Shown: positions 1 to 11,600, counted from the stretch's first letter. The stretch: DNA of 64,000 bases from Metellina segmentata (GCA_947359465.1 OX375877.1:30019235-30083234), one strand, 5' to 3'. Made by a program: numbers and translations. Notes: generated by a model not told the origin, from the sequence alone.

Positions 1-24
1 CGGAACCTCCAGGAATATTCACTA

Positions 25-680
25 CTAGGGGGCCAGCCCCCTGCTCGCTGACGCTCGCCAACCCCAGGAGGATTGCTTCGCAATCCTCATTGGTTCGCTG
101 CGCGAAGCTATGCTCGCTTCGCTCGCATCAATGAATATATGTGTCCTAGCAGAAGGGATTGTTTACAAAATATGATATTCCAAACAAATATTTTTTCAAA
201 TCTAAATTTTTTGCTGTTTTTCAGAAAAGATATATACAGTACCTCGGAAATCAGAATTCAAATGAAAACTTTGAGCAAATTTTGACTCGAAATGTGAGCG
301 CTGATTTGGAAATTGAATACCCAGCATGTTGTTTGTGTGTATATTTACCCCTGCACTCGAGCCATCCACGCTTTTTCATTGAGTTTGTTGTCGAAAGTTG
401 TAGTGCAAGCGTCTTGCTGAACTATAATTGTTGGCCTTGAAAAGGGCCTTTTTTTAAATGGCCCTGAAAAGATCCTCCGCTTTCTTTGATTTCTATTATT
501 AACTGCAACAGCTCAGCTAAAATTCATTTTTTTTTTTCAATAAAATTTCATCCGCTAACGCTATAAATTCAATTGAAGCGCGAGGCATCGTGATAAACAA
601 ACAATCGTACAATGTTGCCAAAACGCGATAGCAAAAAACGTCTTTTTTTCGTGCCACGTAAGAGAATTATGTATATAGAT
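25..680 (+). repeat. Left inverted arm of the foldback element
   Basis: Pairs in inverted orientation with 4840-5537, with scattered substitutions. The outer ~110 bases are GC-rich and full of short palindromes, such as GGATTGCTTCGCAATCC and GCTCGCTTCGCTCGC. The inner part is AT-rich. Two overlapping open frames of 70 and 93 codons here are accidental. Confidence 0.8.
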
Positions 681-689
681 GATGATTCT

Positions 690-1290
690 TCTGTCCTCAA
701 CTGACACTTCGTCCTCTTCGTTTTTACCATTTACCGATAAGAAACTTTTAAAATGCGGATTTCGCTGATATCTTTTGTTTCTCAAAGCGATCCGTATAAT
801 TAACGATTCGGATAACTGGAGTTCTACTGTAATTTCAAATGAGAATATGAACAAGTGTCGTGAAATTTTCAAAGGCAGGTGAAACTTTCCTCTCGATCTT
901 AAATTAGATTGACACAAGAAAAATAAAACCTAACCCAGTACGGGTTTTGCTGTGCTCTGTAGGCGTTGCTGTTTACTGAAAATAATTGAACTTTTCAACA
1001 TTCTTCAAATTTAAACTTCAACTTAAATAAAATAACATATTGTGGCGGGATGATTTTATATACTATTTAGAATGGATGTATTTGGACAATGAATACATAC
1101 TAGTACAAAAAAAATGGTAATTCTCTTTTTAAAATGCCATATGTAACTATCTTTTTCCTCTACTCCAAATCAAGCATCATGATGTTTATTCTTATTCAGA
1201 GTGTCTACTTGTCCCGAAAACGGAAAACTGGTTCCGAAAGCATAAATTTTGTTACGATAATTTATTACCTCTTTATTATCAGAAAAAAGT
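690..1290. other. Non-coding interior of foldback element
   Basis: No gene seen. Positions 782-833, read in reverse, begin CAGTAGAACTCCAGTTATCC, which resembles the outer end of pogo/Tigger-type elements, so a fragment of one may sit here. The 118-codon minus-strand frame across 561-917 has no recognisable domain. Confidence 0.35.
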
Positions 1291-1296
1291 CCATTT

Positions 1297-2710
1297 ATGG
1301 ATTTTGGTTTGCCATTAGCAAACATCGTGCAAATAGAAACTGATGGCCCAATTGGTAATTTAAAATGTTTGAAGGATTTTGACGAGCACGCTAAAAACGA
1401 ACAAGGTACACTCTTAGATGTTGGAACTTGTTCTCTTTATGTGCTTCATGGATGCTATAAGACAGCACTGATGAAATCAAAATGGGTTATGAATGATTTC
1501 TTGCGTGCCGCTTATCTGTTCAAGGACTTTCCTTCAAGAAGAGCACTTTATCTACATTTTCTAGCTCATTTTTTATTTCACATTAAAATTATGTGCAATC
1601 AGATAGGTTGAAAATTTCAATGTAATTGAAAGGGCAATTTCAATAGTTTACTATCTAAAGCTATATGTTATAAGTGTGAAAGATCATCCTCCAGCCCAAA
1701 AAACTTTGAGACTGTGTCTAAGTTCCTTAAAGATGACCTTCTTTTTGCTAAGCTGTACTTTTTACAATCTGTTACCTTTGGGGGGGGGGGGAAATCGGAT
1801 ATATATTCTTGATTTACATTCAAGCTGATAAGCCCCTATTATCACATCTATATGAGGAATTAAATTTGCTGTTTAAAACTATTGCTTCACGTTTCCTTAA
1901 AAAAAGATGCAGTTAAATATCTGGGTGACGTTATGCTTACCGACATCAACGACAAAGAACTTCATGTGCCCATAAAAATGATGTTGGGTTATGTGCTTCT
2001 ACTGCTTTGTCAAAGGTGATAGAAACCAACAAAATAGTGTTTCAAAGATAATGCAGGGATTTTCTAATTAATCTTTTAAATTAACTGAAAATTAAGTTTC
2101 CTTTGTGTAAAACGGATATTTCCCTTAAGGGACTGATCCCGGATTGTCGTCAATAGCCCGTTGTGTTGCTCTAGTACGACGTTAACCAAAATTACCTACC
2201 CTTGTATAAAAAACTGATCAAAGGGTTGTCATGCTTTTCACCACAAATTATGCTATCATCCGAATCAATGAGATCAAATTGAGTGGGTATCGCACTGAAG
2301 GAATTTGTAACAAAAAAACAACTAACAAAAGGTATTGATAATGTTTCGTGGTTAATGCTGCTGTTGAGCGAAGTTTTTCAGTTAACAAAAAGTGTCTTGT
2401 TGAAAATTTAAAAGAAAATTCATTGATAGCTCAGCGTTCAGTTCATTCTGGTGTTCTACACTATGGTGGTATAGAGAATATTGATATAACCACAGGAATG
2501 ATTACAGCTGTTCGCAGTGCTTCCGGAAAAAGAACAGAGGCCTTAAAACAAAAAAGATTGAAGCAGAATTCTGAAGAATTTAGGCAAAAGGTGGCTGCAG
2601 CTATAGAATTTAAACAAACGAAAAAAGAAAATTGCTAATAATACAAACTGCAAATGATGAAATTGAACAATTAGACAAAGAAATTATGCAAACTGAAAAG
2701 AAAATGAAAA
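1297..2710 (+). pseudogene. Decayed hAT-like transposase gene
   Basis: Three separated blocks resemble a widespread family of hAT-like transposon proteins. At 1297-1611 an open frame reads TDGPIGNLKCLKDF, then DVGTCSLYVLHGCYK and DFLRAAYLFKDFPSRR, matching the catalytic-domain region of that family as I know it. At about 1690-2010 shifted frames read KFLKDDLLFAKLYFLQS and DKPLLSHLYEELN. At 2348-2638 a frame reads VNAAVERSFSVNKKCLVENL, the usual C-terminal block. Stops, frame changes, a run of 12 G near 1780 and a SINE tail (2112-2200) interrupt it, so it cannot give a working protein. The N-terminal BED-type region was not found. Assignment to hAT is by motif memory, not by a search. Confidence 0.6.
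2112..2200 (+). repeat. SINE-A 3' fragment
   Basis: The text CCCTTAAGGGACTGATCCCG, then AATAGCCCGTTGTGTTGCTC and TAGTACGACGTTAA, followed by ACCTACC, is the 3' half and tail of the tRNA-derived SINE found in full at 26091-26391, 43336-43592 and 56317-56634. It lies inside the broken transposase gene. Confidence 0.8.
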
Positions 2711-2719
2711 TGGTATAAT

Positions 2720-4839
2720 CCCCTCCAATCCAACCGCATTCGGAGATAGTTTTTTTTAAACATACAAATTGATTTATAATTTTGTTACCAACTTCATTTG
2801 ATGCATGAAACATGAAAATAAAAAATTCAAATTACGAAATGTTTTTAAAGTAATTGTTGATTTTTTTCCTTCAATTTTTATTAAAATTTCAAGTATTCAG
2901 AAAACTAAAAAAATAATGAATGTTACATAACGTATTTGTTTAATATGTTCATCTACTTTGACATGACTTGTGGATATGGCAATTTTGCTTGCACTCAAAT
3001 CAGTTTGAGGGCTGGAGACCAACGCGTGACTGACTATATTGACAGTTTCTAGTTCTGAAACTTTTAAAACTTCACCGGTCACCTCTTTCCTATGTATTTT
3101 CTAATGTAAAAGGGTGCATTATTGTTAGCAGCCCACGGGCGCCAAATATCTTTGGACGGCCCTGCATGCGTGGATGTTAAGCGCATATATATTTTGTACC
3201 AAATGTCATCAAGTTATTGTGATTCAGTTGAGATCAGCTGTAATCGGCAAACGGTGTTGCCGCATATGCATCCCCCAAGTAACTTGCACGTTTGTTTAAC
3301 TTTAGAAACCTTCCTGTATAATTTTTATAAAATCAGTGAAATATTACTTTTTGAACCTAGAAGATATCAGGGGCCCTTAGACCTCGGATTCCTGTACTAT
3401 GGTATTGTTGTCCCCCTTGTGTAGGGACCCTGCTGTAGTTGGAGAAATTCGTTTTGCGAATTCAAAGCATGTTTTCGAGGCCAATATTATCTTTACCTAG
3501 CTGAATAACCCGTCGTTGCTCGGTTTCAAATATGTCCGTTCACATTTCCCTGTGCTAACTCAAACACACAAACCCTATAGAAAGTGTTTCCTACCGCGAC
3601 ACTTCCCTGCTCCAACTCATATACACAAATCCTGTAAAACGTGTTTCCTTGTCCATGTCCAATTATTGCAGGAAAACAAACTTTAGATTTTAAAATTGAG
3701 GCTTCGAGAGGCGCTTTTAGGACTACATGTGTGCCACTTTTCATGGTTACAGATTGGCCTGAAGACATGAAAGAAATAGCCTATGTTTTCCGCAGTGTAC
3801 TAAAGTATAAGTGTACCAAATTTGGCGTGGATTGGTCAAATGGTGTAGATTTGTATTTTTTGAGAATACACCCACATTCTTTTTATATATATATCGAAAG
3901 TTTGAGAACAGTTTTTTAAATTTATATTTGCTTGTTCAAAGGGAAGTTTAAAAGTACGTCGATCAAGAGTAATTACTAAGGATCAAATACTATAGCTCTC
4001 AAGGAGTTCGGGAGCTAAAACTGACCGTAAAACAACAAATCATACCTATTTTGAGATCACATGGTGAAGTACATCAATGCACAAAAATGTGCCACACGGG
4101 ATGTGAATTTTTGGAGCATTTCGAATAAGTTCTACACGAAACTGAATTTTTCAAGCTTGAAACCAAAGCTTGCAAAGTTTTTTTCAAGCTTGCAAAATTC
4201 AAGTGAGGATTTTTTTTTATGGCGCTAGGGTTAATTTAACCCAAGATGCGCCAAACACAAGACGAAAACGTCTTTAATGAACATAAACATACAATGCAAA
4301 ATTCGAACGAGCTTATTTTTTGGTTTGTGTTGAATGTATCGCTATTTTTTGCTTCACGAAGGTTAATTAATTCTGAGCCTGTTTTTATAAGTGTATTTAT
4401 ATTGTTTTTAATGGCCCCTACTTATATTTACTGATATGTTTAAAATTATTTTCACATAAATGTTTGTAAAAAGTAATTCCAAAGAATACATTTAACATTT
4501 ATTAGTGGCTTCTAATCTGCTTGTTGCATTCCAAGCTCTTTTTAATAGGTTCATAAAATGTTTGCAAACATTTTGTAATTAATTCTGATGAAATGTATTT
4601 TTGAGCGATTCAAAATCTTATCTGTTTTAACACCAACTTCGGTCATTGATAACGCCTGACAGATTTGAATGTCCAGTTAAGAGCGCGATCGAATACATCA
4701 GCTCCCCTAGGACGGCACAGAAGAGCTATATCGAGGAAGCGACAGTTAATTTTTCATGCATCAAAACCTAAAACCTTTATTTCCGAGAAGAAACAACCTT
4801 TAAAATAAGATTTGTGGGTGTAAAACCCGTTAAATAATA
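2720..4839. other. Non-coding interior of foldback element
   Basis: AT-rich and without a recognisable gene. The only structure is an imperfect tandem duplication of ~57 bp at 3534-3655, where AAGTGTTTCCT and CGTGTTTCCT close the two units. The open frames here (60-100 codons) show no family signature. Confidence 0.4.
3534..3655. repeat. Two-copy imperfect tandem repeat (~57 bp)
   Basis: Unit 1 contains CTAACTCAAACACACAAACC and unit 2 CCAACTCATATACACAAATC, each followed by a GTGTTTCCT ending. Read on the minus strand, both units give NTFYR-CV-EL repeats. This is a consequence of the period being a multiple of three and is not evidence of a gene. Confidence 0.6.
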
Positions 4840-5537
4840 TCTATATATATATAATACTCTTACGCGGCACGCAAAAAAGACGCTATTTGTTATCGCGTTT
4901 TAGCAACATTGTACGATTGTTTACCACGAGGCCTCGCTCCTCAATTGAATTTATAGCGTTATCGGATGAAATTTTATTGAAAAAGAAAATGAATTTTAGT
5001 TGAGCTGTTGCAGTTTATAATTAGAAATCAAAGAAAGCGGAGGATCATTTCAGGGCCATTTAATAAACGGTCCTTTTCAGGGCCAACAGTTATAGTTCAG
5101 TAAGGATCAGGTAAGGATTATAGTTCAGTTCAACAATCAGTTCAATAAGACTCTTGCACTATAACTTTCGAAAACAAACTCAATGAAAAAATGTGGGTGA
5201 CTCAAGAATGCTGGAAATGTACACACAAACAACATGTTGGGTATTCAATTTCCAAAGCAGCGCTCACATTTCGACTCAAAATTTGTTCAAAGTTTTCATT
5301 TGAATTCTGATTTCAGTGTACTGTATATATATTTTCTGTAATACAGCAAATTTAGAGAGAGATTTTTAAAATATCTTTTTGGAATATCATATTTTATAAA
5401 CAATCCTTTCTGCTAGGACACATGTCTTCATTGATGCGAGCGAAGCGAGCATAGGTTCGCGCAGTGAACCAATGAGGATTGCAAAACAATCCTCCGGGGG
5501 TTGGCGAACTTTAGCGAGCAGGGTGCTGGCCCCCTAG
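4840..5537 (-). repeat. Right inverted arm of the foldback element
   Basis: Reverse complement of the left arm. It is longer than the left arm because of a ~50 base insertion near 5095-5150, where GTTCAGT/AAGGAT-type words are repeated. Homology is lost just inside 4840 (left-arm side near 680). Confidence 0.8.
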
Positions 5538-5539
5538 TA

Positions 5540-6190
5540 TTTATAAACTTTTCAAATTTGAGAAACCGAAAACTGGTTTATGATAAACAACATGGCAACC
5601 ATGAAACTATTATACTCTTGAACGAATGAGTTTTTCATTTATAAAATTGGATCCAAAGACAAATAGTTTAAAAACTGGCTATTTCGACGTGTTTCTAACT
5701 TTGGTATCAATTCTACGTGAGACCGGAGACAAAGCGTTGCCTTTACTATTTAACAACTGTTTTAATTCTTACTTATCTGCTTATCGAGCTCGCGAACTGT
5801 CGCCATGGTTACCAGTCCTGAACTAGCTAGCTACACGTGTAACCATTCGGCCGAAACTCTTTCGTAGTTTCAAACTATGGGATAGACCAGGACTCTGTTC
5901 TGCCCTAAACAAAGATGAGTGCACTATCGAATTTTTATCGAAAATCTACTGTTAAAATTCCTTGAACTTTATTTCCAAAATTTAATCTTGCGTCTAATTG
6001 AATACTCAACTGCTGTTTGAAGTCGGAATGCGATTTTTCAAGGGAATGAGACACCTCAACTTATATCCTTAGGGCCCTTGAAAGCAGTTTTTGAGTGCAA
6101 ACAAAAGGTGGCACATCTTTGCTGTTATTACTACCACAAATACCAGACATACCCGACTTCTATTTACAGAAAAGTGGGGGAGAATGAGAG
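5540..6190. other. Unassigned intergenic DNA
   Basis: No family recognised. One 66-codon plus-strand frame at 5626-5826 has no domain I know and no splice or polyadenylation context supporting it. Confidence 0.4.
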
Positions 6191-6199
6191 AAAGCAGCA

Positions 6200-6262
6200 A
6201 GAGTTGTGCTAATGGCATTGACATTGGACTCTTTTTAGCGGAGGTCGAGGTTCAAATTCCTT
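6200..6262 (+). repeat. tRNA-like SINE head (family B)
   Basis: TGCTAATGGCATTGACATTG resembles a degenerate A box region and GAGGTCGAGGTTCAAATTCC contains a B box (GGTTCAAATTCC). Together they look like the 5' head of a tRNA-derived SINE. The following ~450 bases end near a CATAAAACCCAAACCAACC tail at 6688-6708, which may be the 3' end of the same insertion. Confidence 0.5.
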
Positions 6263-6710
6263 AAATGGTGGTCGTCTATTTCGGGCTCCAGGGGTGCCTA
6301 AGAACTAAGGCTTAGGACGAGTCTTTTTGCCTTAGAGCAACGCTTTGGTGGAGGTTCGTCTAGTATGGGTTTTAAGTTGGATGTGTGTGATCTATTTTCA
6401 GCCTTTTCCCGGGAACTGCTTTTATCCAGAAAACGCGGCTGGAGCTTCAGTGTTCAAAAAGCAAGTTGAAGCACAAAGTTTGTGCTTTTGTTAAATATTC
6501 TGCTCCCGATATTGCACTGTCCTCAGTGGCACATCTTCTTTAGGTGTGTACGGGCTTTCACAAATCCGAGTGATCTGTCTTATCTTTTGTTTTATCCTCG
6601 CTTAACCCTTCTGCTTTTCCCCTTCTCGTTGTTATTTTGTGTTTGGCGCTGCTTGTGTGTGTGTGTGGCCAAATATGGCCCTGCGCCATAAAACCCAAAC
6701 CAACCTTACT

Positions 6711-8010
6711 GCTTGATCCAAGCACGTATTCAGAAAATAAATTTTGGGAAGGCTGGCTTCTCTTTGACAGCATGTTTTACTTGTACGATAAACGTTTCAA
6801 TGTATGTTTTCTTGTATGCATTTTCCGAGTCAGATGTTGCCGTGTGCATTTGGCACAGCTGTGGCAATGTCGATTCATTTCTCGCTGTTCTGCAATATTA
6901 AGTATGTTTTAGTGACATGATTAACGTATCTTCCCGTTTTACTTGTTGGGTTATCCAAACTCCGATTTACGCTGATTATACTAATTACGGCTTATACTTT
7001 AACTGTGTTTTTACTTAAACATACTCCGAGGTACGCCCATGGGCACAAACTTCCCCTTCTATACGTCCCTGCGTCTAGACGAATGGGCAAGAATTTGCAC
7101 GTAAGGTTATTCTTGTTTTGTCCAATTCGAAGACACTCATCCAGCGAAAACATGATTATTTTGGTTCAGCAACTCATCGAATTGCTATAATGCTAAATGA
7201 GCATTGTATTTACAGATCTGTTTACGCTTTTTTCATACTCATTTGCTCAACAAAACCGATTTACAGATTTATCAACTACAGTAATTTTTGTAAAACCTGA
7301 AACACAGCCGAGGTAGCACGGTACCTTGCCCCTTCTGTGATGATCTTAATTGAATTATTCAGTTTAGAAAGGAAATAAATCCAAAATTTAGAGGGGTTTT
7401 TATGGTTTTGATTTAATTACTATATATATATATATATATATGTAACACTGCTGATGTAATTATAATGCATAGATGTAATGTACTCTTTCTGGATAGACAT
7501 GGCATATTGGTGGCTTGATCTATGTATCCTGACCACCCTTATTTGAACTGGTGGTAGTGTCTCGCGACACTAGGCACGAGAGCATGTGATGGTGTCATAG
7601 GAAGAAATATGCACCAGTAAATTGAGAATTGAGGCTTAGCTTTCATGACAACCAGCCCCTAAACCCCAATATAAAAGTTCCAGTTGTACGTTTTTCAAAC
7701 TGGACAATTCAATTCCTACTCGTGTAGGACAAAATGAGCCAGAAATCAAACTAAACTCTATATCGATATGCTTGTCTTGGTATTGCTTCGTGAACAAATA
7801 TTTCAGACAAGTTTAAAAATGTAAATTCCCAGTCTCTTTCAAAAGCTGCAATAATAGATCTGACTTCATTAACCATAATATAATTGCATCATGTCTGAGA
7901 TTAGAAGAAAAACCTATTTAGCATTGGTATAAATCGGTTTAAAATGTGAAAAAATTGTTTTTCGAAATCGTGTATTTGTTTTTGTTAATCATGTGTAATA
8001 TTTCTTGCAG
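6711..8010. other. Unassigned DNA upstream of a candidate exon
   Basis: AT-rich with no recognised coding frame. It includes a (TA)n microsatellite at 7420-7441. If 8011-8129 is a real terminal exon, at least the 3' part of this stretch is its intron; a T-rich tract runs directly up to the splice acceptor. Confidence 0.4.
7420..7441. repeat. (TA)n microsatellite
   Basis: About eleven uninterrupted TA units. Confidence 0.9.
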
Positions 8011-8290
8011 GTCGTAACGCCAAGGGGGTCTACGCTATATCCATCTGTGGCCGCCTGCCCCCTGGAATCGTTCGAGATTTGAAAAGCAGAGGCATTACCT
8101 ATAAATCTCGTGACACCAGTACAATGTAGATAATTTCCGATGTTTGTATATAGACTCATGGGCATGCGAAGTTTTGTGATGTGCGAGAGATTATACATAA
8201 TCTTTTAGGACAGGACCTACAGATGAAGAATGTATAATTTTTTTGTATGATGCATCTGATTAAATAAAAAGAGTTTGTATTTATTATCTA
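8011..8290 (+). CDS. Putative 3'-terminal exon of a host gene, product unidentified
   Basis: A T-rich tract ending TTTCTTGCAG at 8010 is a good splice acceptor. After it, one frame (codons from 8013) runs for 38 residues, beginning [18 protein letters not shown] and ending SRDTSTM, and stops at TAG 8127-8129. The exon part has much higher GC than its surroundings, unlike the noise frames nearby. About 130 bases later comes AATAAA (8263-8268), followed by a T/G-rich stretch that could be a cleavage region. Together these look like the coding end and short 3' UTR of a spliced gene whose earlier exons lie upstream, perhaps outside the window. I do not recognise the protein. A distant likeness to a small ribosomal protein was considered but is too weak to claim. 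It could also be a retained fragment of a decayed gene. Confidence 0.5.
8263..8268 (+). promoter_or_regulatory. Polyadenylation signal AATAAA
   Basis: Canonical hexamer 134 bases past the stop of the candidate terminal exon, followed by T-rich sequence. Confidence 0.5.
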
Positions 8291-8518
8291 GTCCAGTTGT
8301 TTTTATTCAGAAAGCACTGTGAAACGATTAACTTTGCTTATGTTTCTTGCACTTCGAAACACCGTTCGTTTTTTGAAGACCCCTGCGAACAATTTCGGCC
8401 AGAAACATTCCTATTAATCTCTGATGGAGTTGTGGATTGATGCCCCAGGTCTATGAAGTTAACAAAAGGATTTTAATTCATCCCGAAGTAAATAACAGCG
8501 ACAGTATTTAGCACTGCA

Positions 8519-9356
8519 CAGTAGAGGGAGATCGGGGCTTGTTGGCATAAGGGATAAGTTGGCATTTACCTTGCATTTTTTTACCACAGTTATTTCAGAG
8601 CGGTGATATCGCCACTATTTAACTATACGTGTATGTTGCATCATCCACTCTAGTTTTAGTGGGATCGAAACTTCTAGAAAGAAACAATACGGATTTGTAT
8701 TTTTTTTACCAAGTGTTTTTTTCTCTGTAATTTAAGGTTTTGGTGTTTTATAAAGCCCTAGGGTATGTTGAGGAGTTTTCAATGGTTGTGTTAGATAGAG
8801 TGAGCAATAACGATTGTATTCATGTACTGGAATTGCTTGTAAAACTTATGTGGAAGTATGAGACAGCCATCTTGTCTCAAAAGTCCTGGTGGGTGTAGCA
8901 AGTTGGCATTTAAGTCGTGGGGCATGTTGTCATAGGAAAGATGGACATCAACGTTATGAATTCGTATTTTCACAATGGTAAAAACACAAGCTTTGAGATG
9001 GCCAGAAGGGACGGACACAATCTGCTACAACCGCAAAGTACATTTAAATTTAATTAACTCGCATTATTGCTTAGATCTTATCACACTGACATAATATACC
9101 AACTTAACCCATCCGTTATGCCAACCTGTCCCGCATCAGGGGTAAGATGGTATAGTTAGAACACTTTCACTTTTGAAAATTTAACGAGTAAACTATACTA
9201 TTTTTAGTGATGTTTTCTTCATTAATTTGTAGTTAAGGAGTTCCACTATCAGCAGCATTGGTTATATTAGCTCTGAAAGTATTTCTGAAAAAAAAAAAAA
9301 AAAAAAGATAAACCAAAAACTATGCCGACACACACAACAAGCCCCGATCTACTACA
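8519..9356. mobile_element. TIR element, unclassified (~840 bp)
   Basis: The left end reads GAGATCGGGGCTTGTTGGCA and the right end holds the complement, CAACAAGCCCCGATCTACT. The interior repeats related words (AAGTTGGCATTTACC, AAGTTGGCATTTAAG, GGCATGTTGTCAT, CCAACTTAACCC, GCCAACCTGTCCC), which suggests subterminal repeats. An A-run (9290-9306) lies near the right end. No transposase frame is present, so it would be non-autonomous. The target duplication is not clear. Confidence 0.6.
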
Positions 9357-10241
9357 AGATAAGAATATCAGGATATCTCATACTGTGATAGTACTCTAAG
9401 AAAGCCTTGTGGACAGGCAAGGTTCTTTAAAGAGGGGAATAACATCAATATAAATTTCAAAGTTAATTAATCGAATTTATTCAATCATAATAACATGTGA
9501 TATTGTTGTACGAGAAATAAACACAGCAAGTAAGAAGAGTCAATTGCTGTCTTAAAAGTGGAGTAGTTTCATTCATTTTATGGGATGCGCGTCTGCGCAG
9601 AACAAAATTTACTCCTTTTCGATTGCAAAAGTTTGAGGTTCTGTTTAAATCAATTATCTGGACTGATTACATCATTCTATTTGCTGTGTTGTTGATATTT
9701 GCTTGGACTCTGTTCCTTAAACCTACAATGCATGATTTTTTAAATTTTATCTGAAAAAAATATTTTTTATTTCTATTACAGTGTACGTTATTAAAAAAAT
9801 AAACTGTTTTCCTATGTTTTTTTGACAAAAAACTAAACTGTGCCGATTGGCTACACCTTGCTGCAACATACTTCAACTGACATTTTGTTTGTGCCTATTT
9901 ATTAACATTTTAAATGTATATGTACATATTTTTTAACTTTTTTATGATCTTTTATATTTATATACAATGAGCTATGGTAAAAACATTAAAATAGAATATG
10001 AGATTTAAGTATATGGTGACTACATAATCTTTTAAATATAATTTAAATTGATAAGTTAGAATGAAAAATAGCTTTGAAGTTAGAATAAAAACAGATAATT
10101 TTTATTATTTCACAAATAGAAACAGTTTATTTCAATACTTTTTATATACCAAATAGTTCGTTAAGTTTTTTTATAGATAGGCACATTAGGTAATGCAGCT
10201 TTACATAGAAATTAAAGAGAAAAACATGCGCTTTTTAAAAT
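9357..10241. other. Unassigned AT-rich DNA
   Basis: No recognisable coding frame. It lies 3' of the piggyBac relic in that gene's own orientation and may include its degraded 3' flank, but no TTAA-bordered terminal repeat was identified. Confidence 0.35.
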
Positions 10242-10560
10242 CTATTTTAAGTGATAATTTTTAAAACAATTGTTGCTTTTATTCAAGCATAGAGGAACAT
10301 TACATTTGGTGCATTTTATTCTTTTAAAACCTTTGCATGACATTTTGCAACGATGTTTGTTCAAAATATGCTCGGGCCAATGGTCAATTTTTATCCAACC
10401 GTACTGTTACTGGCAAGTTTCTTGTAGAAACAGATTTCACTTTTTTGGTGGTGGCTCTGTTTCCTCTCCATTTGAAGGACAACCTCGTTTTGTTGATCTA
10501 GTATTCTAGTTGGACCATAAGAGCACAAGGATTCAGCCTAATCTAGTCTAAATTGTACAA
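10242..10560 (-). pseudogene. piggyBac-type transposase, C-terminal relic
   Basis: Read on the minus strand, two nearby frames give LPVTVRLDKI, then DHWPEHILNKHRCKMSCKGF, then KRIKCTKCNVPLCLNKSNNC followed by FKNYH and a stop at 10242-10244. This is the hallmark C-terminus of PGBD/piggyBac transposases: the VRLD-x-HWPE block, then a cysteine-rich zinc-binding domain ending in CLN...CF..YH. Upstream in the same strand a segment reads RLSFKWRGNRATTKK. At least one frame shift separates the pieces and the DDD catalytic core is absent, so only the tail survives. The 79-codon plus-strand frame over the same bases is a shadow. No terminal repeats were located. Confidence 0.72.
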
Positions 10561-10604
10561 GCTTCATTTCGACAATAGCTTCTTCTAATTCTTCTAACAA
10601 TTAA

Positions 10605-10605
10605 A

Positions 10606-10632
<27 letters not shown>
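10605..10632. repeat. (AT)n microsatellite
   Basis: About thirteen uninterrupted AT units, next to the piggyBac relic. Confidence 0.9.
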
Positions 10633-10636
<4 letters not shown>

Positions 10637-11523
10637 CTTTTTATCTTAAAAAACTAAATTATTTTTTTCAACGAGAATCAGCGCTTGATTGTTCATTATG
10701 AAGAATTGCACCATTTTGAAGAAATTGCCGAAAAGGAGGTTAATATACAATATATTGATCAATAATAAACAAATTAAGCTCTTATTGTAGTTCCCAATAC
10801 AATTTTGTGACTTAATTTTTCCTAGATTAGTTTTCTCAAATCTGAATATATCGCAAGAAAGTTTTGGAAATATTTTGTCGGAAAAAAATTGCAAAATAAA
10901 TATTACCTATAAATATTCTTAATCGTAAATATAACTTTCAATGCGAATCGGAATCCGTTTTGGAAGTAAAAGTTCTCCCGAAAACCACATCTGACTATAG
11001 AGGCAGTGATAAGAATTACGTCATTGTTTAGTTGACGTAAAGGGAAATTGCGATGAACTAGATAAGTTGAGTACAATCTAGTGCTATTTTCAGTAAAAGT
11101 CAGAAGCTGCTGCAAATACCATCAATGGGTGCTTTAAAAAGAAATTGATAATAAAGCTTTTGGCATGACGTCATTTAGTTAAAATGAAACAGCTATTCAA
11201 CGTCATGGGAACAGTACTTTACGACGTGAGTGATATCTGATAGAGCGTCCGGTTATCTTCACGCGTTTGTTTTAATCCCGATGTCTGGTTATCAACGGTT
11301 TAATATTACAGTTCCTCCACGCAATTAAATTTAGCGTCCGTCTATTATCTTTTTAATACCTGCATCATATCCAATGAGAGGCTTTTCGAAGCCTCCACTT
11401 AAGGGGTTGAGGCTCGTCTCAGAGGCAGCATTTCAGATACGTTAAAACGGGTTTTTTTTTTTAATCAAAAATTTTCTTTGAATAATGTTGCGTCAGAGTT
11501 TCATCCTTGAAGTATTTTCCAAT
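10633..11523. other. Unassigned DNA
   Basis: Two minus-strand frames of 82 and 70 codons (10646-10894, 10903-11115) show no recognised family and are taken as chance. Confidence 0.4.
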
Positions 11524-11530
11524 TCGTCAG

Positions 11531-11600
11531 CCGACCAACCGGTCTGGTGTTTAAGGGTTAGTCTCTAGATCGGAAGGCTCCTGGTTCGAATCCGGGTCAG
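11531..11600 (+). repeat. tRNA-like SINE head (family C)
   Basis: ACCGGTCTGGTGTTTAAGGG is a degenerate A box region and CTCCTGGTTCGAATCC has a perfect B box. The 3' flank runs straight into the Tc1 element at 11628, so its tail is missing. A diverged relative with the same layout lies at 56830-56892. Confidence 0.5.

Larger units (their letters stand above)
25..5537. mobile_element. Foldback-type DNA element with ~0.7 kb inverted terminal arms
   Basis: The first ~655 bases reappear as a reverse complement at the far end, running from CTAGGGGGCCAGC on the left to the complementary GGCCCCCTAG on the right. Both outer ends are bordered by TA, which fits a TA target duplication, though CTAG makes the exact edge ambiguous. 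The interior carries a decayed hAT-like transposase gene (1297-2710), a SINE tail (2112-2200) and otherwise non-coding DNA. I cannot say whether the hAT-like gene once moved the element or landed inside it. Related ends occur at 31446-31750, 32572-32664 and 36372-36470, so this is a dispersed family. The element is almost certainly immobile now because the gene is broken. Confidence 0.72.

Noticed and set aside
8011..8129. Identification of the exon as ribosomal protein S21
   Set aside because: Only a few residues (YA..ICG and a following basic region) agree. That is too weak to name the gene.
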